The notes under the pieces: generated by a model
The model's database searches: none
What the model saw: the letters and a program-made list of their open reading frames with translations, nothing else
What the model was told of the DNA's origin: nothing
Translations under genes and position numbers: made by a program
Assembly (NCBI RefSeq): GCF_035944375.1
Contig: NZ_DASZBE010000044.1
Origin: Allobosea sp035944375
GTDB lineage: Bacteria > Pseudomonadota > Alphaproteobacteria > Rhizobiales > Beijerinckiaceae
Strand: one strand, 5' to 3'
Length of the DNA: 64,000 nt
In this document: in pieces, positions 28,270 to 36,578 of the stretch
Layout: every line of letters begins with the position of its first letter
Position numbering within the stretch: position 1 is the first letter of the stretch

Positions 28270-30195
28270 ATGGGTAAAGTCATCGGTATCGACCTCGGCA
28301 CGACCAATTCCTGCGTCGCGGTCATGGAAGGCACGACGCCTAAGGTCATCGAGAACTCTGAAGGCGCCCGCACCACACCGTCGATCGTCGCGATCACGGA
28401 TGATGGCGAGCGTCTCGTCGGCCAGCCGGCCAAGCGCCAGGCGGTCACCAATCCGGAACGCACCTTCTTCGCCATCAAGCGCCTCATCGGCCGCACCTTC
28501 GAAGACCCGATGACGCAGAAGGACCTGAAGCTCGTTCCCTACAAGATCAAGAAGGCCTCCTCCGGCGACGCCTGGGTCGAGGCCGACGGCACCGATTATT
28601 CGCCGTCGCAGATCTCGGCCTTCACGCTGACCAAGATGAAGGAGACGGCGGAAGCCTATCTCGGCTCCCCCGTGACCCAAGCCGTCATCACGGTCCCGGC
28701 CTATTTCAACGACGCCCAGCGCCAGGCGACGAAGGATGCCGGCCGCATCGCCGGCCTCGAGGTGCTGCGCATCATCAACGAGCCGACGGCGGCCGCGCTC
28801 GCCTACGGCCTCGACAAGAAGCAGGCCGGCACGATCGCGGTCTATGACCTCGGCGGCGGTACCTTCGACGTCTCGATCCTCGAGATCGGCGACGGCGTCT
28901 TCGAGGTGAAGTCGACCAATGGCGATACCTTCCTCGGCGGCGAGGACTTCGACATGCGCCTCGTCGAGTATCTCGCGGACGAGTTCAAGCGCGAGCAGGG
29001 CATCGACCTGAAGAAGGACAAGCTCGCGCTGCAGCGCCTGAAGGAAGCCGCGGAGAAGGCCAAGATCGAGCTCTCGACCACGGCCCAGACCGAGATCAAC
29101 CTGCCCTACATCACGGCCGACGCGTCGGGGCCGAAGCATCTCGCCATCAAGCTCTCGCGCGCCAAGTTCGAGAGCCTGGTCGACGATCTCGTCCAGCGCA
29201 CGATCGAGCCCTGCAAGAAGGCGCTCAAGGATGCCGGGCTCTCGGCCGGGCAGATCGACGAGGTCGTCCTCGTCGGCGGCATGACCCGCATGCCGAAGGT
29301 CCAGGAGGTCGTGAAGCAGTTCTTCGGCAAGGAGCCGCACAAGGGCGTCAACCCGGACGAGGTCGTCGCCATCGGCGCCGCGATCCAGGCCGGCGTGCTG
29401 CAGGGCGACGTCAAGGACGTGCTGCTGCTCGACGTGACCCCGCTGTCGCTGGGCATCGAGACGCTGGGTGGCGTGTTCACGCGTCTCATCGACCGCAACA
29501 CCACGATCCCGACCAAGAAGAGCCAGGTCTTCTCCACCGCCGAGGACAATCAGAATGCGGTGACGATCCGCGTCTTCCAGGGCGAGCGCGAGATGGCGGC
29601 CGACAACAAGATGCTCGGCCAGTTTGACCTGATGGGCATTCCGCCCTCCCCGCGCGGCATGCCGCAGATCGAGGTGACCTTCGACATCGACGCCAACGGC
29701 ATCGTTTCGGTGACCGCCAAGGACAAGGCCACCAACAAGGAGCAGCAGATCCGGATTCAGGCGTCCGGTGGGCTCTCCGAGGCCGACATCCAGAAGATGG
29801 TCAAGGACGCCGAGGCGAACGCGACCGAGGACAAGAAGCGCCGCGAACTGGTCGAGGCCAAGAACCAGGGCGAGAGCCTGGTGCATTCGACCGAGAAGTC
29901 GCTGAAGGACTATGGCGACAAGGTCTCCGCCGCCGACAAGACGGCGATCGAGACCGCGCTCGACGCGCTCAAGGCGGCGCTGGCCGAGGACAACGCCGAG
30001 ACCATCACGGCGCGCACCACGGACGTCATGCAGGCCTCGATGAAGCTCGGCGAGGCGATGTATGCCGCCAGCCAGGCCGATGGCGCCGCTGAAGGCGAGC
30101 CCGCTGCCGCCGACGCCAAGAAGGAGGACGACGTCATCGACGCCGACTTCAAGGATGTCAGCGACGACAAGGGTGACAAGAAGAAGAGCGCCTGA
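28270..30195 (+). CDS. dnaK: molecular chaperone DnaK (Hsp70)
   Basis: ATP-driven chaperone of 641 residues. N-terminal ATPase domain: GIDLGTTNS near residue 5 and DLGGGTFDVS near 193. Substrate-binding domain from about 390 (TPLSLGIETLGG), then the helical lid. The C-terminal tail keeps the conserved DVIDADFKDV. Start ATG 28270, with AAAAGGGA upstream and a self-complementary GGGATCCC beside it. It is followed by dnaJ, the usual order. Confidence 0.98.
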   Translation: MGKVIGIDLGTTNSCVAVMEGTTPKVIENSEGARTTPSIVAITDDGERLVGQPAKRQAVTNPERTFFAIKRLIGRTFEDPMTQKDLKLVPYKIKKASSGDAWVEADGTDYSPSQISAFTLTKMKETAEAYLGSPVTQAVITVPAYFNDAQRQATKDAGRIAGLEVLRIINEPTAAALAYGLDKKQAGTIAVYDLGGGTFDVSILEIGDGVFEVKSTNGDTFLGGEDFDMRLVEYLADEFKREQGIDLKKDKLALQRLKEAAEKAKIELSTTAQTEINLPYITADASGPKHLAIKLSRAKFESLVDDLVQRTIEPCKKALKDAGLSAGQIDEVVLVGGMTRMPKVQEVVKQFFGKEPHKGVNPDEVVAIGAAIQAGVLQGDVKDVLLLDVTPLSLGIETLGGVFTRLIDRNTTIPTKKSQVFSTAEDNQNAVTIRVFQGEREMAADNKMLGQFDLMGIPPSPRGMPQIEVTFDIDANGIVSVTAKDKATNKEQQIRIQASGGLSEADIQKMVKDAEANATEDKKRRELVEAKNQGESLVHSTEKSLKDYGDKVSAADKTAIETALDALKAALAEDNAETITARTTDVMQASMKLGEAMYAASQADGAAEGEPAAADAKKEDDVIDADFKDVSDDKGDKKKSA

Positions 30196-30216
30196 GCGCT
30201 CCTCTTCCTCAAGGAC

Positions 30217-30246
30217 GACGTCATGGCCGGGCTTGACCCGGCCATC
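30217..30246 (+). repeat. short palindrome, family E, in the dnaK-dnaJ gap
   Basis: Perfect nine-base arms ATGGCCGGG (30223-30231) and CCCGGCCAT (30237-30245) around CTTGA. The flanks read GTC on the left. This type of sequence (frame MAGLDPA) is widespread between genes in Hyphomicrobiales. It could fold in the dnaK-dnaJ message. Confidence 0.7.
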
Positions 30247-30349
30247 GCGTTACGGGATTGCGTCGTGACGCAACAATCTCGTTCTTGCGCGCTGCGGCGA
30301 CGGGCCTGAGACCCGCTGCCGCCCGCAGGAGCGAAGGGGCCGCTGTTTG

Positions 30350-31477
30350 ATGTCCAAGCGCGACTACTACGAAATCCTCGGCGTCTCGAAGACCGCCAGC
30401 GAGGCGGAGCTGAAGAGCGCCTTCCGCAAGCTGGCGATGCAGTGCCATCCCGACCGGCATCCGGGGGACACCGCGGCAGAGGCCAAGTTCAAGGAGCTGA
30501 ACGAGGCTTATCAGGTGCTCTCGGACGGCCAGAAGCGCGGCGCCTATGACCGCTACGGCCATCAGGCCTTCGAACAGGGCGGCGGGGGCGGCAACCCGGA
30601 TTTCTCCGACTTCATGTCGGACATCTTCGATTCCTTCTTCGGCGACGCCCGCCGCGGCGGGCCGCGCAGCGCCAATGGCCGCGAACGCGGCGCCGATCTG
30701 CGCTACAATCTCGAAATCGGGCTGGAGGATGCCTTCGCGGGCAAGAACGCCTCGATCCGCGTGCCGACCTCGATCGCCTGCGAGGTCTGCTCCGGCACCG
30801 GCGCCAAGCCCGGCTCGAAATCGCGGCAGTGCCCGACCTGCGGCGGCCACGGCAAGGTCCGCGCCAGTCAGGGCTTCTTCTCGGTCGAGCGGACCTGCCC
30901 GACCTGCGCCGGCCGCGGCGAGATCATCGACGACCCCTGCAGGAACTGCCAGGGCGCCGGCCGCGTCACGCGCGACCGCACGCTCTCGGTCAACATCCCC
31001 GCCGGTGTCGAGGACGGCACGCGCATCCGCCTCGCGGGTGAGGGCGAGGCGGGCTTACGCGGCGGGCCGGCGGGCGACCTCTACATCTTCCTGTCGATCC
31101 AGCCGCACGCGATCTTCCAGCGCGACGGGGCCGACCTGTTCTGCCGCGTGCCGATCGGGCTCGTGCAGGCGGCGCTCGGTGGCGAGATCGAAGTGCCGAC
31201 ACTGACCGGGGAACAGGCGCGGGTGAAGATCCCCGAGGGGACGCAGACCGGCAAGCAGTTCCGCCTCAAGGGCAAGGGCATGAGCGTGCTGCGCTCGCGC
31301 GAGGTCGGCGATCTCTATATCCAGGTCGTGGTCGAGACCCCGCAGAAGCTCACCGCCCGCCAGCGCGAACTGCTGCAGGAGTTCGAACGCGAAAGTTCGG
31401 GTGCGACCCATCCCGAGGCGGCGGGCTTCTTCGGCCGGGTCAAGGATTTCCTCGGCGGCATCGGCGGCACGGCCTGA
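30350..31477 (+). CDS. dnaJ: co-chaperone DnaJ
   Basis: Type I Hsp40 of 375 residues. The J domain (1-70) has the HPD motif in CHPDRHPG; a Gly/Phe linker contains QGGGGGNPDF. The zinc domain has all four CxxCxGxG repeats (CEVCSGTG, CPTCGGHG, CPTCAGRG, CRNCQGAG). The ATG at 30350 is used; the frame also opens one codon earlier at a TTG. A 154-base gap with a short palindrome separates it from dnaK. Confidence 0.97.
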   Translation: MSKRDYYEILGVSKTASEAELKSAFRKLAMQCHPDRHPGDTAAEAKFKELNEAYQVLSDGQKRGAYDRYGHQAFEQGGGGGNPDFSDFMSDIFDSFFGDARRGGPRSANGRERGADLRYNLEIGLEDAFAGKNASIRVPTSIACEVCSGTGAKPGSKSRQCPTCGGHGKVRASQGFFSVERTCPTCAGRGEIIDDPCRNCQGAGRVTRDRTLSVNIPAGVEDGTRIRLAGEGEAGLRGGPAGDLYIFLSIQPHAIFQRDGADLFCRVPIGLVQAALGGEIEVPTLTGEQARVKIPEGTQTGKQFRLKGKGMSVLRSREVGDLYIQVVVETPQKLTARQRELLQEFERESSGATHPEAAGFFGRVKDFLGGIGGTA

Positions 31478-31489
31478 GGCACATGGGAA

Positions 31490-31515
31490 AACGGGCCGCC
31501 TTTCGGCAGCCCGTT
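31490..31515. terminator. bidirectional hairpin between dnaJ and the CsbD gene
   Basis: AACGGGCCGCC-TTTC-GGCAGCCCGTT forms a stem with one bulge. On the minus strand it is followed by TTTTCCC, so it is the better terminator for the CsbD gene. It could also stop dnaJ transcripts. Confidence 0.6.
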
Positions 31516-31537
31516 CTTGGTCAGACTCTGATCGAAA

Positions 31538-31729
31538 TCAGGCCTTGTCGACCACTTTCTTGACGGCATCCTTGCCCTTGCCCAGCGCCTGCTGGGCCTC
31601 GCCCTTGCGCTCCTGAGCGAAGCCCTCGGCCTCGAGCTCGGGCTTGTCCATCGCCTTGCCGGCGGCCTGCTTGACGTTGCCGGTGGCCTCGTTGGCCATG
31701 CCCTTGACCTTGTCCATGGTGCTGCCCAT
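31538..31729 (-). CDS. CsbD-family stress protein
   Basis: The 63-residue hydrophilic protein is rich in Lys, Ala, Glu and Gly (KVKGMANEATGNVKQAAGK), the CsbD layout, and is induced by general stress in several bacteria. AAGGAG lies seven bases before the ATG ending at 31729. It has its own terminator. Function unknown; it probably remains in the cytosol, as no signal or membrane segment is present. Confidence 0.85.
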   Translation of the reverse strand: MGSTMDKVKGMANEATGNVKQAAGKAMDKPELEAEGFAQERKGEAQQALGKGKDAVKKVVDKA

Positions 31730-31823
31730 CGTGGTGCTCCTTCCGTTGAATTCCGTGCCGCCCCCGCGGCGTCGCATGAATAACCGGCGACCCTGAGGAA
31801 GGTTCCAGGCGAAATTCGGGGGT

Positions 31824-32648
31824 TCAGCCGGGCTCGTCGCGCCGTGCCTCCGCCCGTGCCCGCAAGGCTGCGCCGGTCGCGGCATCGGCCGGAAAGAAGG
31901 TTTCCAGCGCCAGCTCCGACAGGGTGATGTCGACGGGTGTTCCGAACACGGTCGTGGTCGAGATGAAGGAAAGCACCCCGTCGCCGACCCGCAGCCGCAG
32001 CGGCACGACGATGGCCGCCCCGTCGGCCGGCAGGGCCTGATCGGCCCCGACCGCCGGCGGCGCGGGATAGGCCAGGAGCTCGGCCAGGAGCTCGGCGAGC
32101 ACGGGATCGGCGGCGATCCGCACCTGCTGGCGCAAACGCGCCAGAAGATGGGCGCGCCACTCCCCGAAATTGACGGTTGCCATGGCGAGCCCCCCGGGAT
32201 GCAGCGCCAGCCGCAGGACGTTGACGGGCGGGCGCAGCAGATCGGCATCGCCGACCAGCGCCAGCAAAGGCGCCACCGCCGCATTCGCCGCGAGCAGGGT
32301 CCAGTGCCGGTCGACCGCCAGTGCCGGATAGGGCTCGTGCCCCGTCAGGACGAGATCGACCGCCGCCTTGGCGGCCTGCAGCGCCGGATCCTCCAGCGCC
32401 CGTTCCAGATAGACCGGCGCATAGCCGGCCGCGAGCAGCAGCGTGTTGCGCTCGCGCAGCGGCACGCCGAGATGCTCGGCCAGCAGCAGCACCATGTCGC
32501 GGCTGGGCTGCGAGCGGCCGCTCTCGACGAAGGAAAGGTGCTTCTGCGAGATCTCCGCCTCGAGCGCGAGTTCGAGCTGACTGAGGCGGCGCTGCTGCCG
32601 CCAGTCGCGGATGAGGGGGCCGATGGCCGCAGAGCGATGGCTGTTCAT
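31824..32648 (-). CDS. XRE-family regulator with MmyB-like ligand domain
   Basis: The 274 residues start with a Cro/C1 helix-turn-helix (about 8-65: RRLSQLELALEAEISQKHLS). A MmyB-type PAS-like domain follows (about 95-265), containing DRHWTLLAANAA. Such proteins are one-component regulators, often of a neighbouring dehydrogenase gene, although none lies adjacent here. It is divergent from the small membrane protein gene. The ATG ending at 32648 is chosen over one 12 codons upstream because the family starts at the HTH. Confidence 0.85.
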   Translation of the reverse strand: MNSHRSAAIGPLIRDWRQQRRLSQLELALEAEISQKHLSFVESGRSQPSRDMVLLLAEHLGVPLRERNTLLLAAGYAPVYLERALEDPALQAAKAAVDLVLTGHEPYPALAVDRHWTLLAANAAVAPLLALVGDADLLRPPVNVLRLALHPGGLAMATVNFGEWRAHLLARLRQQVRIAADPVLAELLAELLAYPAPPAVGADQALPADGAAIVVPLRLRVGDGVLSFISTTTVFGTPVDITLSELALETFFPADAATGAALRARAEARRDEPG

Positions 32649-32780
32649 GCTCGGCACGCTACCGGGCCCCCGGCGTCGTTCCAATTACCTCCGGCTTAAT
32701 CGACGGCCCGAGCTGGACCCGCCACCCTTTCGCCATCCAACCGAGGCGTCCCGGTGGCGCCTTCTGCCAGGGAGACATCG

Positions 32781-33188
32781 ATGACCATGATCCAGTCCTC
32801 GCCGCTGCTGCGCCGTGCCCTCGCGCTCGACGCCGCCGCCTGCGCCGGCATGGGCGCACTGCTGAGCCTCGCTGCGGGTCCGCTATCCGGATTGTTTGCG
32901 CTGCCACCCGACCTTCTCAGAGGGGCCGGCCTCCTGCTGCTGCCCTGCGCGGCGCTGCTCGGCTGGCTCTCCCGCCGGCCGGAGCTGCCCCGCCTAGCGG
33001 TTCTTTCCGTGATCGGCGTCAATCTGATCTGGATCGCCGACAGCCTGCTGCTGCTGGCCGCCGGATGGTTCGCACCGACCGGGCTCGGCGTCGCCTTCGT
33101 GCTGGTCCAGGCCGCCGCCGTGCTCGCCGTGACCATGGCCGAGGCGGTCGGCATCGGCCGGTCGGTCCCGCAAGGGAAGCCGGCCTGA
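32781..33188 (+). CDS. small integral membrane protein
   Basis: The 135 residues have four hydrophobic segments (near 18-36, 42-58, 68-90, 98-118). ATG 32781 follows AGGGAGA. I do not recognise a named family. It is divergent from the XRE regulator, with 132 bases between the starts, so it may be that regulator's target. A terminator hairpin follows. Confidence 0.65.
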   Translation: MTMIQSSPLLRRALALDAAACAGMGALLSLAAGPLSGLFALPPDLLRGAGLLLLPCAALLGWLSRRPELPRLAVLSVIGVNLIWIADSLLLLAAGWFAPTGLGVAFVLVQAAAVLAVTMAEAVGIGRSVPQGKPA

Positions 33189-33211
33189 GCGGGATCATCC
33201 TTCATAAAGAA

Positions 33212-33238
33212 GCCCCGGATGCTCGTCGCATCCGGGGC
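33212..33238. terminator. terminator hairpin between membrane protein and metQ
   Basis: GCCCCGGATG (33212-33221) pairs perfectly with CATCCGGGGC (33229-33238) across a seven-base loop. On the minus strand TTCTTTATG follows, fitting termination of the metNIQ operon. It also lies just after the plus-strand gene. Confidence 0.75.
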
Positions 33239-33279
33239 AGGCGCCTGGCGAGATGACAGCCAGGTGGGGAGGAACGGGA

Positions 33280-34080
33280 TTACCAGCCGGCGAGCACGTT
33301 GCCCTTGAAGCGCTCGGCGACGAAGGCCTTGATCTCCGGCGACTGGTAGGTCTCGACCAGCGTCCTGACCCAGGGCTTGTCCTTGTCGGCGGCGCGGACC
33401 GCGATGACGTTCACGTAGGGCCCCTTCGGATCCTCGCGCAGGATCGCGGAGGTCGGCTCGATCTTGGCGTCGACGGCGTAGTTGGTGTTGATCGCGGCGG
33501 CGGCGACGTCGGCCAGCGTGCGCGGGGTCTGCGCCGCCTCAACCTCGATGAACTTCAGCTTCTTGGGGTTGGCGACGATGTCGACCGGGCCCGGCTTGAA
33601 GCCGACGCCGTCCCTCAGCTTGATCACGCCCTTGTCCTGCAGCAGCAGCAGCGAGCGACCGCCGTTGGTCGGGTCGTTCTGGATCGCGATCGACGCACCA
33701 TCCGGCACATCGGCCCAGCTCTTGTACTTCGAGGAGTAGATGCCGAGCGGGAAGTTGACGGTCAGCCCGACGCTGACCAGCTTGAAGCCGCGGTCCTTCA
33801 CCTGGTTGTCGAGATAGGGCTGGTTCTGGAAGGAGTTGGCTTCCAGCTCGCCGGCGTCGAGCGCCTGGTTCGGCACGACATAGTCGGAGAACTCGATGAT
33901 CTTGAGATCGATGCCCTTGGGCGCCAGCAGGGGCTTCACCTGCTCGAGGATTTCGGCATGCGGACCCGGCGAGACGCCGATGCGGACGATCTGCGGGGCC
34001 TGGGCCAGCGCCGGGACCGACAGGGCGAGTGCTGCGAGGGCGGTGGCGCCGAGCGCGGCGCGGCGGGTGATGGTGGTCAT
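33280..34080 (-). CDS. metQ: methionine ABC transporter binding protein, MetQ/NlpA family
   Basis: Periplasmic D/L-methionine-binding protein of 266 residues. The N-terminus MTTITRRAALGATALAAL is signal-like with twin Arg, cleaved after A26. Unlike most MetQ proteins it has no lipobox Cys, so the mature form should be soluble. Conserved NlpA features: RIGVSPGPHAEILEQ, FQNQPYLDNQV and AIQNDPTNGGRSLLLLQ. It is the last gene of the operon, separated from metI by a family C repeat. Confidence 0.92.
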   Translation of the reverse strand: MTTITRRAALGATALAALALSVPALAQAPQIVRIGVSPGPHAEILEQVKPLLAPKGIDLKIIEFSDYVVPNQALDAGELEANSFQNQPYLDNQVKDRGFKLVSVGLTVNFPLGIYSSKYKSWADVPDGASIAIQNDPTNGGRSLLLLQDKGVIKLRDGVGFKPGPVDIVANPKKLKFIEVEAAQTPRTLADVAAAAINTNYAVDAKIEPTSAILREDPKGPYVNVIAVRAADKDKPWVRTLVETYQSPEIKAFVAERFKGNVLAGW

Positions 34081-34113
34081 GGGTGGTTCCTTCGGTTGGG
34101 GACTGGATCTCTC

Positions 34114-34237
34114 TCAGCCATCATCCTGAGGAGCCGCGGCACGCGGCGTCTCGAAGGATGCTCCAGCCTGCGCGGGAGCCTCCTGGAGCATCCTTCGAGA
34201 CGCGCTCCTGCGGAGCGCTCCTCAGGATGAGGGCTGA
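34114..34237. repeat. intergenic palindromic repeat, family C, full copy
   Basis: A nearly symmetric 124-base element. Outer arms are CAGCCATCATCCTGAGGAGC and GCTCCTCAGGATGAGGGCTG; inner arms are GCGTCTCGAAGGATGCTCC and GGAGCATCCTTCGAGACGC. A shorter version occurs at 7547-7624. It separates metI from metQ and could make metQ mRNA level differ from metNI. Confidence 0.85.
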
Positions 34238-34258
34238 AGGCGGGTTGAGTGGTGTGGT

Positions 34259-34939
34259 TCAGGCGTGGCGCAGGCGCTTGTTGAGCCGGCGGGCGAGGTG
34301 GTCGCCGATGGTCTGGACGGTCTGGACCAGCACGATCAGCACGGCGACGACGGCCGCCATGACCTCGGGCATGAAGCGCTGATAGCCGTAGCGGATGCCG
34401 AGATCGCCCAGGCCCCCGCCGCCGACCGCGCCGACCATGGCCGAGAAGCCGATCAGGCTGACGATGGCGAGCGTGAGACCCAGCGCGATCGCCGGCAGCG
34501 CCTCGGGCACCAGCACCTTGCGGACGATCTGCAGCGGCGTCGCGCCCATCGCGCGGGCCGCCTCGACCAGACCCTGATCGACCTCGCGGATGGCGCCTTC
34601 GATCAGGCGGGCGATGAAGGGCGTCGCCGCGACCGTCAGCGGCACGATCGCAGCCTGGGTGCCGATTGAGGTGCCGGCGATCAGCCGGGTGAAGGGGATG
34701 ATCGCGACGACGAGGATGATGAAGGGGGTCGATCGCGTGGCGTTGACCAGCGTTCCGAGCAGCGTGTTGACGAGGGGCGCGGCAAAGAGTTCGCCCCGCT
34801 TGCTGGTGGCGAGGAAGACGCCGAGCGGCAGGCCGAGCACCGTGCCGAGGCCGGCGGCGACCGCCACCATCTGCAGCGTGTCGAGCGTCGCCTGCCCGAT
34901 CAGGGCGAGAATCTGGGGCGAGATGATCTCAGGAAACAT
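34259..34939 (-). CDS. metI: methionine ABC transporter permease
   Basis: Inner-membrane permease of 226 residues with five predicted helices. The EAA-type loop is EAARAMGATPLQIVRKVLVPEA (about 140-160). The start overlaps the end of metN by 11 bases, indicating coupled translation. It forms the homodimeric channel with the MetN ATPase. Confidence 0.95.
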   Translation of the reverse strand: MFPEIISPQILALIGQATLDTLQMVAVAAGLGTVLGLPLGVFLATSKRGELFAAPLVNTLLGTLVNATRSTPFIILVVAIIPFTRLIAGTSIGTQAAIVPLTVAATPFIARLIEGAIREVDQGLVEAARAMGATPLQIVRKVLVPEALPAIALGLTLAIVSLIGFSAMVGAVGGGGLGDLGIRYGYQRFMPEVMAAVVAVLIVLVQTVQTIGDHLARRLNKRLRHA

Positions 34940-36038
34940 GGCCGATGACCTCCGCCTTGAGTTCGAGGCTGTTGAGCGCGCCGAGCACGGCGGCGAGTTC
35001 CGGCTCGCGGGTCGGCACCGAGACCAGCAGGCTGCCGAAGGGCTTTCCGGCGATGGCGTCGATGCGGCCGGCGAGGATGTTGACGTCGACGCCGATGGTG
35101 GAGCTCAGCCGGCTGATCACGGGTGCCGTCGCGTTCTCGCCGGTGAAGGTGATGCGCAGCACGGTGTCGTCGCCCGGCTGCGGGTCCTTGCGGATGCGCC
35201 CCTCGAGATAGGCCGGCAGCTCGACGCCGGTCACTGCCTCGACGAAACGCGCCGTGGTCGGATGACGGGGACGCGTCAGCACGGTGAAGACGTCCCCCTC
35301 CTCGACGATGCGGCCGTCCTCGATCACCGCGACGCGGTCGCAGATTTCCTTGATGACGGGAATCTCGTGGGTGATCAGCAGGATGGTGATGCCGAGATCG
35401 CGGTTGACCTGCCGCAGCAGCGTCAGGATCGACTTCGTCGTCTCGGGGTCGAGCGCGGAGGTCGCCTCGTCGCAGAGCAGCACCCTGGGGTCGGTGGCCA
35501 GGGCGCGGGCAATGCCGACGCGCTGCTTCTGGCCGCCGGAGAGTTCGGCCGGGTAGCGCCCGCGCTTGTCGGCGAGGCCGACGAGATCGAGCAGCCGCGC
35601 GACCTTTGCCTCGATCTCAGCCTTCGGCGTGCCCGCAATCTCCAGCGGCAGGGCGACATTGTCGAAGATGGTGCGCGAGGAGAGCAGGTTGAAGTGCTGG
35701 AAGATCATGCCGGTGGTACGGCGGCGGGCGCGCCAGCCGGCCTCGGTCAGGTCGGTGACGTCCTCGCCCTCGATCAGCAGGCGGCCCGCGGTCGCCCGCT
35801 CCAGCCCGTTGACGAGCCGGATCAGCGTGGATTTGCCCGCACCCGAGCGGCCGATGACGCCGACGATGGCGCCTGCGGGCACGTCGAGGTCGACGCCCGA
35901 CAGGGCCGTCACGGAACCCTGCCCCCCGCGGGCGGCATAGGTCTTGCCGATCTGCGCGAAGCGGATGATCGGAACACGTTGGTCCGGCACGGGGCCGGGT
36001 TCGACGCGGAAGGCGTCGGGCTTGACGGGTGCGTTCAT
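34929..36038 (-). CDS. metN: methionine ABC transporter ATP-binding protein
   Basis: ATPase of 369 residues with an N-terminal extension of about 25. Walker A is GRSGAGKST, signature LSGGQKQRVGIARAL, Walker B VLLCDEATSALD. The C-terminal NIL domain (about 285-369) binds methionine and gives feedback inhibition in the E. coli homologue. The ATG ending at 36038 has GAGGT upstream and follows a small gene by 7 bases. It belongs to the methionine uptake operon behind the Cys-Cys leader frame. Confidence 0.95.
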   Translation of the reverse strand: MNAPVKPDAFRVEPGPVPDQRVPIIRFAQIGKTYAARGGQGSVTALSGVDLDVPAGAIVGVIGRSGAGKSTLIRLVNGLERATAGRLLIEGEDVTDLTEAGWRARRRTTGMIFQHFNLLSSRTIFDNVALPLEIAGTPKAEIEAKVARLLDLVGLADKRGRYPAELSGGQKQRVGIARALATDPRVLLCDEATSALDPETTKSILTLLRQVNRDLGITILLITHEIPVIKEICDRVAVIEDGRIVEEGDVFTVLTRPRHPTTARFVEAVTGVELPAYLEGRIRKDPQPGDDTVLRITFTGENATAPVISRLSSTIGVDVNILAGRIDAIAGKPFGSLLVSVPTREPELAAVLGALNSLELKAEVIGHVS

Positions 36039-36045
36039 GGTGACC

Positions 36046-36306
36046 TCAGGCGGACATCGTGTCGGGACTGCGCCTGGGCGAAGCCAGCTGCCGGGCGGCC
36101 CGCTCGGCCGCGACCGGCGTGGCGAAGCGATGGCCCTCGAGCGCGTCGAAGGCGGACGCGGCGGAAATGAAGGTGAAGAAGCGCTCTTCACCGCGCCGGC
36201 TGACGAGACCGGCTTGGGTCTCGCCGATCTCGATGACATAGGCCTGCTGGCTGGGCCGAAGCAGGCCCTGATCGGGCCGGCCGGCGTCGAAGGATAGGGG
36301 GTTCAT
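36046..36306 (-). CDS. small conserved-looking protein heading the metNIQ operon
   Basis: The 86-residue cytosolic protein has GGGAG eight bases before its ATG and ends 7 bases before metN, so it is translated with it. The centre (FFTFISAASAFDALEGHRFATPVAAERAAR) looks like a compact alpha/beta domain. I recognise no family. A role tied to methionine uptake is only inferred from position. It has no Cys. Confidence 0.65.
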   Translation of the reverse strand: MNPLSFDAGRPDQGLLRPSQQAYVIEIGETQAGLVSRRGEERFFTFISAASAFDALEGHRFATPVAAERAARQLASPRRSPDTMSA

Positions 36307-36313
36307 GACGGTG

Positions 36314-36333
36314 CTCCCGCCGCGGTTGCGGCG
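36314..36333 (-). promoter_or_regulatory. hairpin abutting the ribosome site of the operon's first gene
   Basis: On the minus strand CGCCGC-AACC-GCGGCG (36333-36318) runs directly into the GGGAG ribosome site (36318-36314). When folded it could hide that site. It is the second hairpin after the leader frame. Confidence 0.5.
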
Positions 36334-36364
36334 CAGGGTTGAAGATCCGATTCAGCTGGTTCGC

Positions 36365-36385
36365 GAAGCCGCCAGCGGCGGCCTC
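36365..36385 (-). promoter_or_regulatory. hairpin just after the Cys-Cys leader frame
   Basis: GAGGCCGCC-GCT-GGCGGCTTC on the minus strand, nine pairs with one G-U, begins about 10 bases after the leader stop codon. That spacing would let a ribosome stalled on the Cys codons affect folding further downstream. No U-run follows, so an effect on translation or Rho action is more likely than intrinsic termination. Confidence 0.5.
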
Positions 36386-36395
36386 ATGGACAGGA

Positions 36396-36461
36396 TCAGA
36401 GTCGACAACAGCCGCGATGCTGGAGCATGAGAGCGGGCTTGGAGGGGATGGCGTCGGTCAT
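36396..36461 (-). CDS. 21-residue leader peptide with Cys-Cys pair (putative attenuator)
   Basis: A strong ribosome site GGGAGA lies five bases before the ATG ending at 36461. The frame encodes 21 residues that end H-R-G-C-C-R-L, with two TGT Cys codons in a row three codons before the stop. TGT is the rarer Cys codon in this GC-rich sequence. It lies between a candidate promoter and the methionine uptake operon, followed by two hairpins. The design resembles Cys-rich leader frames reported in mycobacteria, where low Cys-tRNA stalls ribosomes and opens downstream genes. It is too short for gene finders. Confidence 0.6.
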   Translation of the reverse strand: MTDAIPSKPALMLQHRGCCRL

Positions 36462-36578
36462 GGTTGTCTCCCGTCGAATGGAGCCCACGACCGCGTCGTG
36501 GCGCTTTAGCGTTTGGTGACGCGGCGCAAGCTGCTCGCTCAAATCCCCGCGGTCATCGGCAGAGCCGACGACACCGGC

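Noticed and set aside
28252..29886. A 544-residue minus-strand frame opposite dnaK
   Set aside because: Antisense frames over dnaK are a known artefact in GC-rich genomes; dnaK is unmistakable on the plus strand.
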